64,000 nucleotides of DNA from positions 33,074 through 97,073 of the forward strand of contig UQVR01000002.1 in the NCBI GenBank assembly GCA_900544625.1, written 5' to 3'. Below the pieces are notes generated by a model. The model did not search any database and was not told where the DNA came from. It saw nothing but the letters and a program-made list of their open reading frames with translations. Of this stretch, positions 55,343-63,875 are shown in pieces. Position 1 is the stretch's first letter, and every line of letters starts with the position of its first letter. A program made the position numbers and the translations under genes. The DNA is from an uncultured Mycoplasmatota bacterium. Its GTDB lineage: Bacteria; Bacillota_I; Bacilli_A; RF39; UBA660.

Positions 55343-56407
55343 ATGTTTAATAGATTAGATGCTATCGAAGAAAAATACAATGAATTAACAAAGGATTTAG
55401 CAAATCCTGAAATACTAAACGATTTTAATAAAGTAAAAGAATTATCTAAAGAACAAAGTGATTTAGAAGAAACTGTTAAAACATATCAAAGCTATAAACA
55501 AGCGAAGAATAACTTGGAAGAAGCTAAAATAATGGAAAATGATCCAGAACTAAGAGAAATTGCTTTAGAAGAAATAGATAATTTAACTAAAGAAATAGAT
55601 AAGCTTTATCATGAACTAGAGGTATTGTTAGTCCCTAAAGATGAAAATGATGGTAAAAATGTTATCATAGAAATCAGAGGAGCAGCTGGAGGAGACGAAG
55701 CAAATATATTTGCCGGAGACTTATTTAGAATGTATTCTTATTATGCCGAGGCTAATGGATGGAAAATTGAAGTCATTCATGCTCTTGAAGGTACCAGCGG
55801 AGGATATTCTCAAATAGAATTCATGGTTAAAGGTTCAAATGTTTATAGTAAGTTAAAATATGAAAGTGGATCACATAGAGTTCAAAGAGTTCCAGTTACA
55901 GAAACTCAAGGAAGAGTACATACATCAACAGCAACAGTACTTGTTATGCCTGAGGTTGATAATGTTAATATTGACATTAAAGAAAGTGATTTAAAAATAG
56001 ATGTATATCATTCAAGTGGAGCTGGAGGGCAATCTGTAAATACCGCCAATTCAGCAGTTAGAATTACTCATGTTCCAACCGGAGCTGTAGTAACTTGTCA
56101 AACAGAAAGAAGTCAACTTCGAAACAAAGAAAGAGCGATGCAACTTTTAAAGATTAAAATAAATGATGAATTAATGCATAAACAAGAAAGTGCTATTGGT
56201 GCTGAAAGAAAATCAAAAATAGGTACCGGAGATCGTTCTGAAAAAATAAGAACTTATAATTATCCACAAAACCGTGTAACAGATCATAGAATTAACTTTT
56301 CAACTATGACTCTAGATCGCGTAATGGATGGAGAACTAGAACCTGTTATTGAAGCCTTAATAACTGAAGATTTAAAATTAAAACTAGCTGGTATGTCTTT
56401 AGAATAG
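55343..56407 (+). CDS. prfA: Peptide chain release factor 1
   Basis: RF1 recognises UAA and UAG and releases the peptide. Present are the N-terminal coiled domain, the codon-recognition domain with the P-x-T region VPVTETQGRVHTS, and the catalytic GGQ in SSGAGGQSVNTANSAV (about residue 225). 354 residues. ATG follows AAAGGAAG. Its partner methyltransferase prmC follows 27 nt later, as usual. Confidence 0.97.
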   Translation: MFNRLDAIEEKYNELTKDLANPEILNDFNKVKELSKEQSDLEETVKTYQSYKQAKNNLEEAKIMENDPELREIALEEIDNLTKEIDKLYHELEVLLVPKDENDGKNVIIEIRGAAGGDEANIFAGDLFRMYSYYAEANGWKIEVIHALEGTSGGYSQIEFMVKGSNVYSKLKYESGSHRVQRVPVTETQGRVHTSTATVLVMPEVDNVNIDIKESDLKIDVYHSSGAGGQSVNTANSAVRITHVPTGAVVTCQTERSQLRNKERAMQLLKIKINDELMHKQESAIGAERKSKIGTGDRSEKIRTYNYPQNRVTDHRINFSTMTLDRVMDGELEPVIEALITEDLKLKLAGMSLE

Positions 56408-56434
56408 ACCAGCTTTTTCTTTTAAGGAGGTAAC

Positions 56435-57154
56435 ATGAAACCGGATTATATAAGTATTCCCGACTGGGAATTATTAACCAAAAAATATCTAGATACCAAT
56501 AAACTTTTAGAATTATTATCAACAGGTTATCCACCTCAATACTTAATTGGTAATGTGGAGTTTTGCGGAAATATTATAAATGTTGATGAAAGAGTTTTAA
56601 TTCCAAGATTTGAAACTGAAACTCTCGTGGATAAAACAATTAACTATGCCAAAGAAATGTTTAATAAAAAAATAAGTATCATAGATTTAGGCACAGGCAG
56701 TGGATGTATAGCAATTTCTTTAAAGAAAAATTTAGATAGTTTTGTTACAGCATTAGATATTTCCAACGATGCCCTAGAGGTAGCAGAGTCTAATGCTTTA
56801 CTTAATAACACAGAAATAAACTTTATAAATAAAAGTATGACTGATTCTTTAAATAATAATTATGATATTATTATTTCTAATCCTCCGTATATTCCATATG
56901 ATGGGTATGTTCAAGATAAAGTAAAAAATAACGAACCAAACTTAGCATTATTTGCAACTGACAATGGATTATATTTTTATAAAGAAATATTAAATAAACA
57001 TTTAAATAATTTAAATAGTCCAGGTCTACTAGCTTTTGAAATTGGAGATAATCAAAAAGAATTATTAGAAGAAATTGTAAAAAGTATAAATCTAAAATAT
57101 AGTTTTGAAAATGATTTACAAGGATTACCACGATATTTATTTATTTTTAAATAA
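56435..57154 (+). CDS. prmC: Release factor glutamine methyltransferase PrmC
   Basis: PrmC methylates the glutamine of the GGQ loop of release factors. The SAM loop IDLGTGSGCIAIS, ALDISNDALEVAESN, and the catalytic NPPYIP (ISNPPYIPYDG) are clear; the N-terminal helical domain has YPPQYLIGNVEFCG and RVLIPRFETE. At 239 residues it is about 40 shorter than usual, mostly at the N-terminus. ATG follows AAGGAGG. Confidence 0.94.
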   Translation: MKPDYISIPDWELLTKKYLDTNKLLELLSTGYPPQYLIGNVEFCGNIINVDERVLIPRFETETLVDKTINYAKEMFNKKISIIDLGTGSGCIAISLKKNLDSFVTALDISNDALEVAESNALLNNTEINFINKSMTDSLNNNYDIIISNPPYIPYDGYVQDKVKNNEPNLALFATDNGLYFYKEILNKHLNNLNSPGLLAFEIGDNQKELLEEIVKSINLKYSFENDLQGLPRYLFIFK

Positions 57155-57197
57155 AAAGGTGTCTTGCAATTTTAATTAAAACATGTTAATAAAAGTA

Positions 57198-57220
57198 TAT
57201 ATGAAAGGAAATTTCATATA
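57198..57220. repeat. Perfect hairpin in the prmC-spoIIR gap
   Basis: TATATGAAA / TTTCATATA with loop GGAAA; it is not followed by T on the plus strand, so it may be an RNA processing or regulatory hairpin, not a terminator. The surrounding 57155-57279 shows no gene. Confidence 0.35.
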
Positions 57221-57279
57221 ATAAAAAAAGAAACATTGGATTTTAGAGCGTCTGATGCTTACTTTTTGTTAATGGTTAT

Positions 57280-57317
57280 GTTTACTTGAACATTGATAAT
57301 GACAAGTAAACAATTTT
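57280..57317 (+). terminator. Intrinsic terminator before spoIIR
   Basis: GTTTACTTG / CAAGTAAAC with a 14-nt loop and a following TTTTTT run; ends transcription from prmC, or from a short RNA in this gap, before spoIIR. Confidence 0.65.
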
Positions 57318-57368
57318 TTAATGAATAAATATTTTCATTTATCCCCATTACTATTTTAGGTGAACAAT

Positions 57369-57872
57369 ATGAAAAAAGTAATAATAAGTTTATTTATAGT
57401 AACAATACTTGTATTAGTAAATAAAAATGATACTAAAGTTTTAATACCAGATAATGCTATAAGATTTAGAATTATTGCTAATAGTAATTCCATCGAGGAT
57501 CAAAAAGAAAAAATAGAAATTAGAAATGAAATGGAACCAATCATTGCTGATATATTAAACAATTCAAATACAAAAGAAGAAACAAAAAATGAAATTAATC
57601 TAAATATGAACAAAATAAACAATCTTTTAAAAAAATATGAGAAAAATTATGATATTAACTATGGATTAAATTTCTTTCCAGAAAAAAACTATAGAGGAGT
57701 GACATACAAAGAAGGAAATTATGAATCGTTAGTGGTTACTCTTGGAGATGGTCTTGGAGATAATTGGTGGTGTGTATTATTTCCGCCGTTATGCTTACTC
57801 GAAGCAAATGAAGATAATTTTGATGATATAACATATACATCATATTTACAAGAATTAATAAATAAATACTAA
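57369..57872 (+). CDS. spoIIR: Stage II sporulation protein R (SpoIIR)
   Basis: SpoIIR is made in the forespore and triggers SpoIIGA to activate sigma-E in the mother cell. It begins with a signal or membrane helix, then PDNAIRFRIIANSNSIEDQ, and the end-region MEVTL-like ESLVVTLGDGLGDNWWCVLFPPLCLLEA is highly diagnostic. About 167 residues. The ATG at 57369 has AGGTGA 5 nt upstream. It lies before mntP, an order kept in Bacillus (prfA-prmC-spoIIR region). Confidence 0.93.
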   Translation: MKKVIISLFIVTILVLVNKNDTKVLIPDNAIRFRIIANSNSIEDQKEKIEIRNEMEPIIADILNNSNTKEETKNEINLNMNKINNLLKKYEKNYDINYGLNFFPEKNYRGVTYKEGNYESLVVTLGDGLGDNWWCVLFPPLCLLEANEDNFDDITYTSYLQELINKY

Positions 57873-57895
57873 CATATATTTTATTGGTGATAAAA

Positions 57896-58429
57896 ATGCA
57901 AGAATTAGTATCCATCTTTTTAATCGGAGTATCCTTATCTATGGATACTTTTTCTTTATCATTAAGTATGGGTGCCTTAATCAAAAATAAACAACTTTTA
58001 ACATTGTTCCCATTTGTGGTAGCATTATTTCATTTTATAATGCCGTTGATTGGAAATAAAATTGGTATAACAATTATGAACTGCTTTAATATTGCTAGTA
58101 ACATTGTGTTAGGGTTAATTCTTATAATACTCGGAGTAAACTTAGCAATTCAATTTTTTAAAAAAGAAGAAATAAATATTAATATAAATTTAATAAGTAT
58201 AATTTTCTTAGCTTTTAGTGTAAGTATAGATTCTTTCACCATTGGATTAGGAATTAGTGAAATAACAAGTAAATTTATAGTGGCTAGCTTTATTTTTGCT
58301 GTATGCAGTTTTTCTTTTACATCCATAGGTCTACTAATAGGCAAGTACTCGAATAAATTTATAGGTAAATATGCAAGTATAATGGGAATATTATTGCTTA
58401 TATTACTTGGTGTATATCATATTTTATAG
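57896..58429 (+). CDS. mntP: Manganese efflux protein MntP
   Basis: MntP exports manganese. This 177-residue protein has about six hydrophobic helices and the two repeated motifs with Asp: SLSMDTFSLSLSMG and SVSIDSFTIGLGIS, as in the family. Start at MQELVSIF is set by GGTGAT. No manganese (yybP-ykoY) riboswitch is evident upstream. It lies 23 nt after spoIIR. Confidence 0.88.
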   Translation: MQELVSIFLIGVSLSMDTFSLSLSMGALIKNKQLLTLFPFVVALFHFIMPLIGNKIGITIMNCFNIASNIVLGLILIILGVNLAIQFFKKEEINININLISIIFLAFSVSIDSFTIGLGISEITSKFIVASFIFAVCSFSFTSIGLLIGKYSNKFIGKYASIMGILLLILLGVYHIL

Positions 58430-58478
58430 CAAAAAATTATCAACTTAACATAGATTTAAGTTTTTTCTTTGTTTTGAA

Positions 58479-58507
58479 TTGACTTTTGAGGATTGTATCG
58501 ATAAAAT
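58479..58507 (+). promoter_or_regulatory. Promoter of the zinc-ribbon gene
   Basis: TTGACT and TAAAAT spaced by 17 bp, 24 bp before the start codon of the next gene. Confidence 0.5.
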
Positions 58508-58530
58508 ATAAATAAGAAAGAAGGCTTTTT

Positions 58531-58926
58531 ATGGAGATTTTATTTTATATTGTACCAATATTAATTGGAATAACTTTTGTTTTGATGATAGCCTTAATGA
58601 TTAGTCCTAAGTTACGAGGAAAATTAATGAGCAGACAAATAAAAGCTACCAAACATATGATGGACTATAGTAAAGAGGATTTAAAAGACATATTATCAAC
58701 ATCTGCAGATATTGGTATAAATGCTGAAAAAGAAATACTAGATAATAATGAAGAAACAATGGAAGATAACGTTACTAGAAAGGCAAATATAAATAAAAAA
58801 GGAATAGAAATAACAACAAATGCTATAAAAGAAGGATTAACAAGAAGCAAAATCTATTGTAAGCATTGTGGTAAATTAATTGATGATGATTCAAAATTTT
58901 GCAAGTCATGTGGAAAAGAACAATAA
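58531..58926 (+). CDS. Membrane-anchored zinc-ribbon protein
   Basis: A 131-residue protein with one N-terminal membrane helix (about 3-25), a charged middle segment with helical character (about 30-105) and a C-terminal zinc ribbon of two CxxC pairs: YCKHCGKLIDDDSKFCKSCG. Such zinc-ribbon membrane proteins are common in Firmicutes, with unknown function. ATG follows AGAAGG. A promoter lies just upstream. Confidence 0.75.
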   Translation: MEILFYIVPILIGITFVLMIALMISPKLRGKLMSRQIKATKHMMDYSKEDLKDILSTSADIGINAEKEILDNNEETMEDNVTRKANINKKGIEITTNAIKEGLTRSKIYCKHCGKLIDDDSKFCKSCGKEQ

Positions 58927-58971
58927 TATTTCTTTTTTACATGCCATAAATATTATAAAGAGGTGATTATT

Positions 58972-60225
58972 TTGAAAAGAATAATAATTGAAGGTAACAA
59001 ACCTTTAAGTGGAAAAATTAAAATTGGGGGAGCAAAAAATAGTGTTGTTGCCCTAATCCCTGCCGCGATAATGGCAAATGGAAATGTGCATATATCAAAT
59101 GTACCAAATATTTCTGATCGAGATGCATTAATAGAAATATTGAAGTTATTAAATGTTAAAGTAATTAATAATAAAGATACCATAGATATAGATGCAAGTA
59201 ACATGGAAAATGTAATAATTCCAGAGAATTTAAGTAATAAACTTCGTGCATCATATTATTTCATGGGATCATTACTTGCAAGATTCAAACATGTTGAAAT
59301 TTATTTCCCTGGAGGGTGTAATATTGGATCAAGACCAATTGATTTACACCTAAAAGGATTTGAATCTTTAGGTGCAACAATAACAAAAGAAGATACAAAA
59401 TATATTATTGATGCTAAAGAATTACATGGAGCAAATATATTTTTAGATTTTGCATCAGTTGGAGCCACAATTAACTTAATGATTGCGGCCACACTAGCAA
59501 ATGGAACAACTATTATAAATAATGCTGCTAGAGAAGCAGAAATAGTAAATATTGCAGAATTATTAAATAACATGGGAGCAAAAATAACCGGAGCAGGAAC
59601 AGAAGAAATAACTATTGAAGGGGTAAAAGAATTACATAGTGCAGAAATAAAAGTTATTCCTGATAGAATAGAAGCAGGAACATATATAATAATGGGAGCC
59701 CTTCTTGGTGATAATTTAGAAATTGATGGAATGATTCCTGAACACAATATAGTACTTCTAAATAAACTTCAAGAAATGGGAGTAAATTTCAAACTTAATA
59801 ATCATAAAATAATATTAAATAAAAGTACAAATTTAAAACCAACAAATGTAAGAACTGTTGTTTATCCTGGATTTCCAACTGACTTAGGTCAACCAATGTC
59901 TGTTTTATTAACACAAGCAAATGGAGTATCATTATTTGAAGAAACAATCTGGGAAAACAGAATGGGACATGTAAAATATTTAAATTTAATGGGAGCAAAT
60001 ATTGAGGCAGAAAGACAACATGCTAAAATAACTGGTCCAACAAAATTACATGGTAGAGAAATAACAGCAACAGACCTTCGCGCTGGAGCAGCCTTAGTAA
60101 CGGCAGGTTTACTTGCAGATGGCACCACAATAATAAATGATGCCGAACATATTCTAAGAGGATATGAAAGAATTATTAACAAATTATCCCATGTCGGTGC
60201 TATTATTAAAATAGAAGAAATATAA
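58972..60225 (+). CDS. murA: UDP-N-acetylglucosamine 1-carboxyvinyltransferase MurA
   Basis: MurA carries out the first committed step of peptidoglycan synthesis, transferring enolpyruvate from PEP to UDP-GlcNAc. The fosfomycin-target Cys is present in FPGGCNIGSRPIDLHLKGFESLGA. The EPSP-synthase inside-out barrel is indicated by the N-terminal GNKPLSGKIKIGGAKNSVVALIPA and DLRAGAALVTAGL. 417 residues from the TTG at 58972, which follows GAGGTGATTATT; a GTG in frame upstream is the ribosome site itself. Confidence 0.95.
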   Translation: MKRIIIEGNKPLSGKIKIGGAKNSVVALIPAAIMANGNVHISNVPNISDRDALIEILKLLNVKVINNKDTIDIDASNMENVIIPENLSNKLRASYYFMGSLLARFKHVEIYFPGGCNIGSRPIDLHLKGFESLGATITKEDTKYIIDAKELHGANIFLDFASVGATINLMIAATLANGTTIINNAAREAEIVNIAELLNNMGAKITGAGTEEITIEGVKELHSAEIKVIPDRIEAGTYIIMGALLGDNLEIDGMIPEHNIVLLNKLQEMGVNFKLNNHKIILNKSTNLKPTNVRTVVYPGFPTDLGQPMSVLLTQANGVSLFEETIWENRMGHVKYLNLMGANIEAERQHAKITGPTKLHGREITATDLRAGAALVTAGLLADGTTIINDAEHILRGYERIINKLSHVGAIIKIEEI

Positions 60226-60251
60226 TGTAAAGAGAAATCTTTACATTTTTT
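60225..60251 (+). terminator. Intrinsic terminator after murA
   Basis: ATGTAAAG / CTTTACAT stem with a 6-nt loop and a T run, starting at the last base of the murA stop. Confidence 0.75.
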
Positions 60252-60265
60252 AATGGGGGTTATTA

Positions 60266-60958
60266 ATGAAAAGAAGGTATAAATTAATTTTAATTATAGT
60301 TTTTGGTGCTATATTAACATTTATAATAAATAGTTTAAGAGTATCATCAAAAACAAACTTTATGGCCATCGGTGATGGCTTTAGTGTAGGTATGACACCA
60401 TATAATGTCGCTGGAACGAGTTTTAATGATTATTTGGCAGAAAAATTAGAAAATAAAAAAGATCTAGGAATATATAATCATGAATTTTCTTATGCTCATG
60501 AAACAATACATGAATTAAATGAACATTTAAATGATAATTCAATAGGTAAAAATTCTAGAGCTCCGATAAAACAAATAATAGCAAAATCAAATTATATAAC
60601 TATAGCTATTGGAATGGATGAATTTGCAAGTAAATCTTTATCAGAAGAAATAACCACAGAAACAATAGATAGTTATATAAATGAAATGAATATATTTTTA
60701 AAAAATACTAGAGAATTTTATAATAATTCTATCGTAGTTCTAGGGGTATATCCTGCTAATAAATTTAATAAAAAAGATGCTATTGAAGTTAATTCAAAAC
60801 TAAAAATTTTATGTGGTAAATATAATGCATTGTTCTTAGATGTATTAGCTTTTTCTTTACATGATGAATATTATTTGGAGAAATCTTCATATTACATGAA
60901 TTATAAAGCACATCAAGAAATAGCAAAAGAATTATTTTTAATGTATAAAAATAATTAA
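60266..60958 (+). CDS. Exported SGNH/GDSL-like protein with degenerate active site
   Basis: A 230-residue protein with an N-terminal membrane anchor (about 6-22), then a GDSL-like fold: block I FMAIGDGFSVGMTP (the usual G-D-S is G-D-G-F-S), a long alpha/beta middle, block III YITIAIGMDEFA (the usual G-x-N is G-M-D), and block V YYMNYKAHQEIA, where the usual D-x-x-H is not obvious. The fold is plausible but the classic catalytic Ser, Asn and Asp/His are not all present. It might bind rather than cut its ligand, or the Ser two places later may act. It is separated from murA by a terminator. Confidence 0.7.
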   Translation: MKRRYKLILIIVFGAILTFIINSLRVSSKTNFMAIGDGFSVGMTPYNVAGTSFNDYLAEKLENKKDLGIYNHEFSYAHETIHELNEHLNDNSIGKNSRAPIKQIIAKSNYITIAIGMDEFASKSLSEEITTETIDSYINEMNIFLKNTREFYNNSIVVLGVYPANKFNKKDAIEVNSKLKILCGKYNALFLDVLAFSLHDEYYLEKSSYYMNYKAHQEIAKELFLMYKNN

Positions 60959-60970
60959 TACATAGATTTA

Positions 60971-61019
60971 AAAAAAGATACTAACTATTTTGAACTGAAA
61001 CCTTTTCTTTAGTATCTTC
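60971..61019 (-). terminator. Possible terminator after the RHH gene
   Basis: AAAGATACTA / TAGTATCTT pair across the C-terminal coding end with a loop of about 28 nt, followed by T on the minus strand. The long loop makes it a weaker call. Confidence 0.45.
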
Positions 61020-61187
61020 TTCCATATTTTGAAGAGCATAATTTATACACTCATTAACTAATCTATTAAAAGTTATATTATTATTTATTGCTAAATTCTC
61101 TAATTTATTAGCGGTACTTCTTCTAATTCTAATAGTTTTGGTTATAGTATTTTCCTCTTCAATATTGGGTATAATAAATTTATGCAT
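60981..61187 (-). CDS. Ribbon-helix-helix (CopG/Arc-like) DNA-binding protein
   Basis: A 68-residue protein starting MHKFIIPNIEEENT, with the RHH pattern: strand TKTIRIRR, then helices STANKLENLAINNNI and TFNRLVNECINYALQNM. ATG at 61187 follows GAGAGG. It is divergent from the surface protein gene across about 120 bp, and may regulate it. An antitoxin role is possible but no toxin gene is adjacent. Confidence 0.72.
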   Translation of the reverse strand: MHKFIIPNIEEENTITKTIRIRRSTANKLENLAINNNITFNRLVNECINYALQNMEEDTKEKVSVQNS

Positions 61188-61310
61188 TATATTAAACCTC
61201 TCAGTGCAATAATAACAAAAAAACATATATTATAAAAGTGACACAAATGTGATTACAAAATGTAATTTATATGATATAATCAATTTATAGAATAAAGGAT
61301 GGTAGTAAAT

Positions 61311-63833
61311 ATGAAAAAAGAAAAGAAACAAACAATTACATTAATGGTAGTTGCAATAATTGCTTTACTAACATTAATAATCGGAGCAACATATGCATAT
61401 TTTAAAGCAATAGGTAATAGTGGTAGCGAAACTGATGTTAATGTTTTAACAGCAACCAGTGATTTACTTACATTTAAAATTGATAATGACATAAACATAA
61501 GTGTAGGTCAAAGTGACTTTAAAAAAGGAGCAGGAGATAAAAGCGATTCAACAAAAGCATCAGCAATACTTACTGCAAGTAATTCTAAAAATATTGAAAG
61601 TACATCTGATAGGTATAATATTTACTTTATAATTGAAGCAAACGATTTCATCTATACAACAGATAATGCAACTGCAGAAATACTTTTAAATGTTACTGAC
61701 CCAAATGGAAATAAAGTGGAAAATATTACAGGATTAGTACATACAGATAAAGGGTTTGATATAACAACAAGAACTGGTGGTTTTTTATTAGTACCAGATT
61801 ATGATATAACAGCAACAAGAGGAAACATCACAACGCAAGAATGGAAAGTTGAAGTAACACTTGTTAACTTAGATACAGACCAAACAAAAAATACAGGAAA
61901 AACATTATCTGGTAAACTTTTTATAACAAAAGAAAAAATGAGTAGTTATGAACTTACAAAAATAACAAATGTTGAAACAGAAACAACATACAATTCAATT
62001 AAAACAACTTTGCAAGTAGCAAGTGGAACATCACCGATAGAAAAATATTATTATGGAATAGAAAAAATATCAAGTGATGCGACTAGTTATGCAAATACTA
62101 ATTCATTAAAAAGACTAGCTTTTAATGATGTAAGCTTAATTGAAAGTGATAAACCAACATATACATTTAAAAACCTAGAAGATAATGCAACATATAAAAT
62201 ATATAGTTATGGAATAGATAAAAATAAGATAAAAACAAATATGTATGAAACAGAAGTAACTACGAATAGTTACAATGTAGCAAAAATAAATAGTGTTACA
62301 CATACATCAACATTAAATAGTATAACATTAAATGTAAATGCCCAAAAAGGGGATAATGAAATAGAAAAGTATTTTTATTCTAAAGATAATGGAGAAACAT
62401 ATATAGAAAGTACATCATCAACATATACATTTGATAACTTAACAGATACAACAGAATATAAAATAAAAGTAAAGGTATTAGATAGTTATGGAAGATATTC
62501 AACAGAATATCTAGAAGCAATAGCAACAACAACCTATATATTACCAAGTGTAACAAAAGTAAGCCCAACAACAAAATATAATCAAATAACAGTTACAACA
62601 ACTGGAACAAAAGGAACAAATGAAATAAGTAAATATTATTATTCAATTAATAATTCTTCATATGTTGAAGGAACTTCAACATACACATTTACTAATTTAA
62701 CTGAACAAACAACTTATACAATAAAGGTAAAAGTTGCAGATACCAATGGAAGAATGTCAAATGAATATAGTTTGAGTGCAACAACGGATGCCTATAAATT
62801 ACCAACTATAGCAGATGTTACAACATCATCAACATTAAATTCAATAACCATAAATGTAAGTGGAAAAGCTGGTGATGGAACAATAACAGAATATTATTAT
62901 TCAAAAGACAATGGTTCAAATTATGTAAAATCAACAAGTTCAAGTTATACATTTACAAATTTAACAAGTGATACTACATTTTATATAAAAGTATATGTAA
63001 AAGATAGTAATGGTAGAAATTCGATTATTTACGTAACAAACGCACAAACTCTTTTTGCAGTAAAATTATCTAATTATGTTATATCACAATATACAGGAAC
63101 TCAAGGTGATAATTCGTTATATTATCACAATTCCAGTTTAGCTAATGGAGCAGGTGATAATTCATATAGATATGCTGGAGCAAGCGATAGTGTAAATAAT
63201 TACATATGCTTAGGCTCAGATGCTGCCACATGTCCAGATGCAAACTTATTTAGAATAATAGGAGTATTTGGAGATAAAACAAAGGTAATAAGAGCAAAAT
63301 CAGTTGGTGACCAAAAATGGGACTCATCAAATGACAATACTTGGTCAAGTTCAAGTTTAAATACATACCTAAATGGAACATATTTAACAAGTTTAGGAAC
63401 ATTAGCAGACAAAATAGCAACAACAACATGGAAAGTTTGGGGCGGAAAAAGTACATACTTATATGATGTACCTAAGACAGCATATCAATATGAAATAGTA
63501 GCTCCAGCAGAAAATATAACATATGATGCAAAAATAGGATTAATGTATGTAAGTGATTATGGATTTGCAGCAGACCAAAAAGGATGGGCAACAAAATTAA
63601 ATTCTTATAATAGTAATACATCAAAAAATTGGTTATTTTTGGGCTTTACAGAATGGACTATTTCGCGCTATTCATACGATACGAATTATGCGTTCTGTGT
63701 GCTTGCCGCAGGCGGTGTCTCCAACCGCAAAGTGACTGATAGCATTGTTGTGCGCCCGTCCTTCAATCTTTTGTCATCTGTAACTTATGCAAGTGGTAGT
63801 GGCACATCTATTGACCCAATAAGAATTAACTGA
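61311..63833 (+). CDS. Large surface protein: TasA-like N-terminus, Fn3-like repeats, C-terminal variable lectin-like domain
   Basis: About 840 residues. The signal region LTLIIGATYAYFKAIGNSGS resembles SipW-dependent TasA-type export. A TasA-like beta domain (to about 210) is homologous to the first 215 residues of the 43352-45286 protein. Four fibronectin-III-like repeats of about 85-110 residues follow (about 210-320, 320-408, 409-493, 494-578), with the recurrent TYTFTNLT, TTYTIKVKV and DSNGR motifs. The C-terminal domain (about 590-840) repeats YRIIG-like LFRIIGVFGD, TYDAKIGLMYVSDYGFA and EWTISR, ending DPIRIN. From 63660 the DNA is about 52% GC. Its variable tail matches the other protein in length and scaffold. 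ATG chosen at 61311 by position behind AAGGATGG. Confidence 0.75.
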   Translation: MKKEKKQTITLMVVAIIALLTLIIGATYAYFKAIGNSGSETDVNVLTATSDLLTFKIDNDINISVGQSDFKKGAGDKSDSTKASAILTASNSKNIESTSDRYNIYFIIEANDFIYTTDNATAEILLNVTDPNGNKVENITGLVHTDKGFDITTRTGGFLLVPDYDITATRGNITTQEWKVEVTLVNLDTDQTKNTGKTLSGKLFITKEKMSSYELTKITNVETETTYNSIKTTLQVASGTSPIEKYYYGIEKISSDATSYANTNSLKRLAFNDVSLIESDKPTYTFKNLEDNATYKIYSYGIDKNKIKTNMYETEVTTNSYNVAKINSVTHTSTLNSITLNVNAQKGDNEIEKYFYSKDNGETYIESTSSTYTFDNLTDTTEYKIKVKVLDSYGRYSTEYLEAIATTTYILPSVTKVSPTTKYNQITVTTTGTKGTNEISKYYYSINNSSYVEGTSTYTFTNLTEQTTYTIKVKVADTNGRMSNEYSLSATTDAYKLPTIADVTTSSTLNSITINVSGKAGDGTITEYYYSKDNGSNYVKSTSSSYTFTNLTSDTTFYIKVYVKDSNGRNSIIYVTNAQTLFAVKLSNYVISQYTGTQGDNSLYYHNSSLANGAGDNSYRYAGASDSVNNYICLGSDAATCPDANLFRIIGVFGDKTKVIRAKSVGDQKWDSSNDNTWSSSSLNTYLNGTYLTSLGTLADKIATTTWKVWGGKSTYLYDVPKTAYQYEIVAPAENITYDAKIGLMYVSDYGFAADQKGWATKLNSYNSNTSKNWLFLGFTEWTISRYSYDTNYAFCVLAAGGVSNRKVTDSIVVRPSFNLLSSVTYASGSGTSIDPIRIN
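63663..63833 (+). other. Candidate DGR variable region 2 (C-terminal end of the surface gene)
   Basis: Codons 63663-63758 align gap-free with 45116-45211. Of 32 residues, 19 differ and 13 are fixed. GC is about 52% by hand count over 63661-63760. Residues at the variable places are mixed in type (Y, D, T, C, L, A, R, K, V), as expected of a diversified lectin surface. The window ends 167 bp after the stop, where DGR accessory parts would usually follow. Confidence 0.5.
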
Positions 63834-63875
63834 TTGACGGACAGTTTTGAATAACCCCCGGTGAAACCCAGGCAG

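Noticed and set aside
57155..57895. Manganese (yybP-ykoY) riboswitch before spoIIR-mntP
   Set aside because: The expected conserved loops are not found in the gap; the hairpins there are simple.
60981..61187. Toxin-antitoxin pair with the RHH protein as antitoxin
   Set aside because: No toxin-like gene adjoins it; both neighbours are large exported proteins.
45116..63758. Both variable regions copied from one template repeat in the strict A-only manner
   Set aside because: About 41 of 96 positions differ, many as T/C at third codon positions in fixed residues. One template would need A at all of them, which is far more than usual; two templates or older drift is more likely. The DGR idea is kept, the single-template idea is not.
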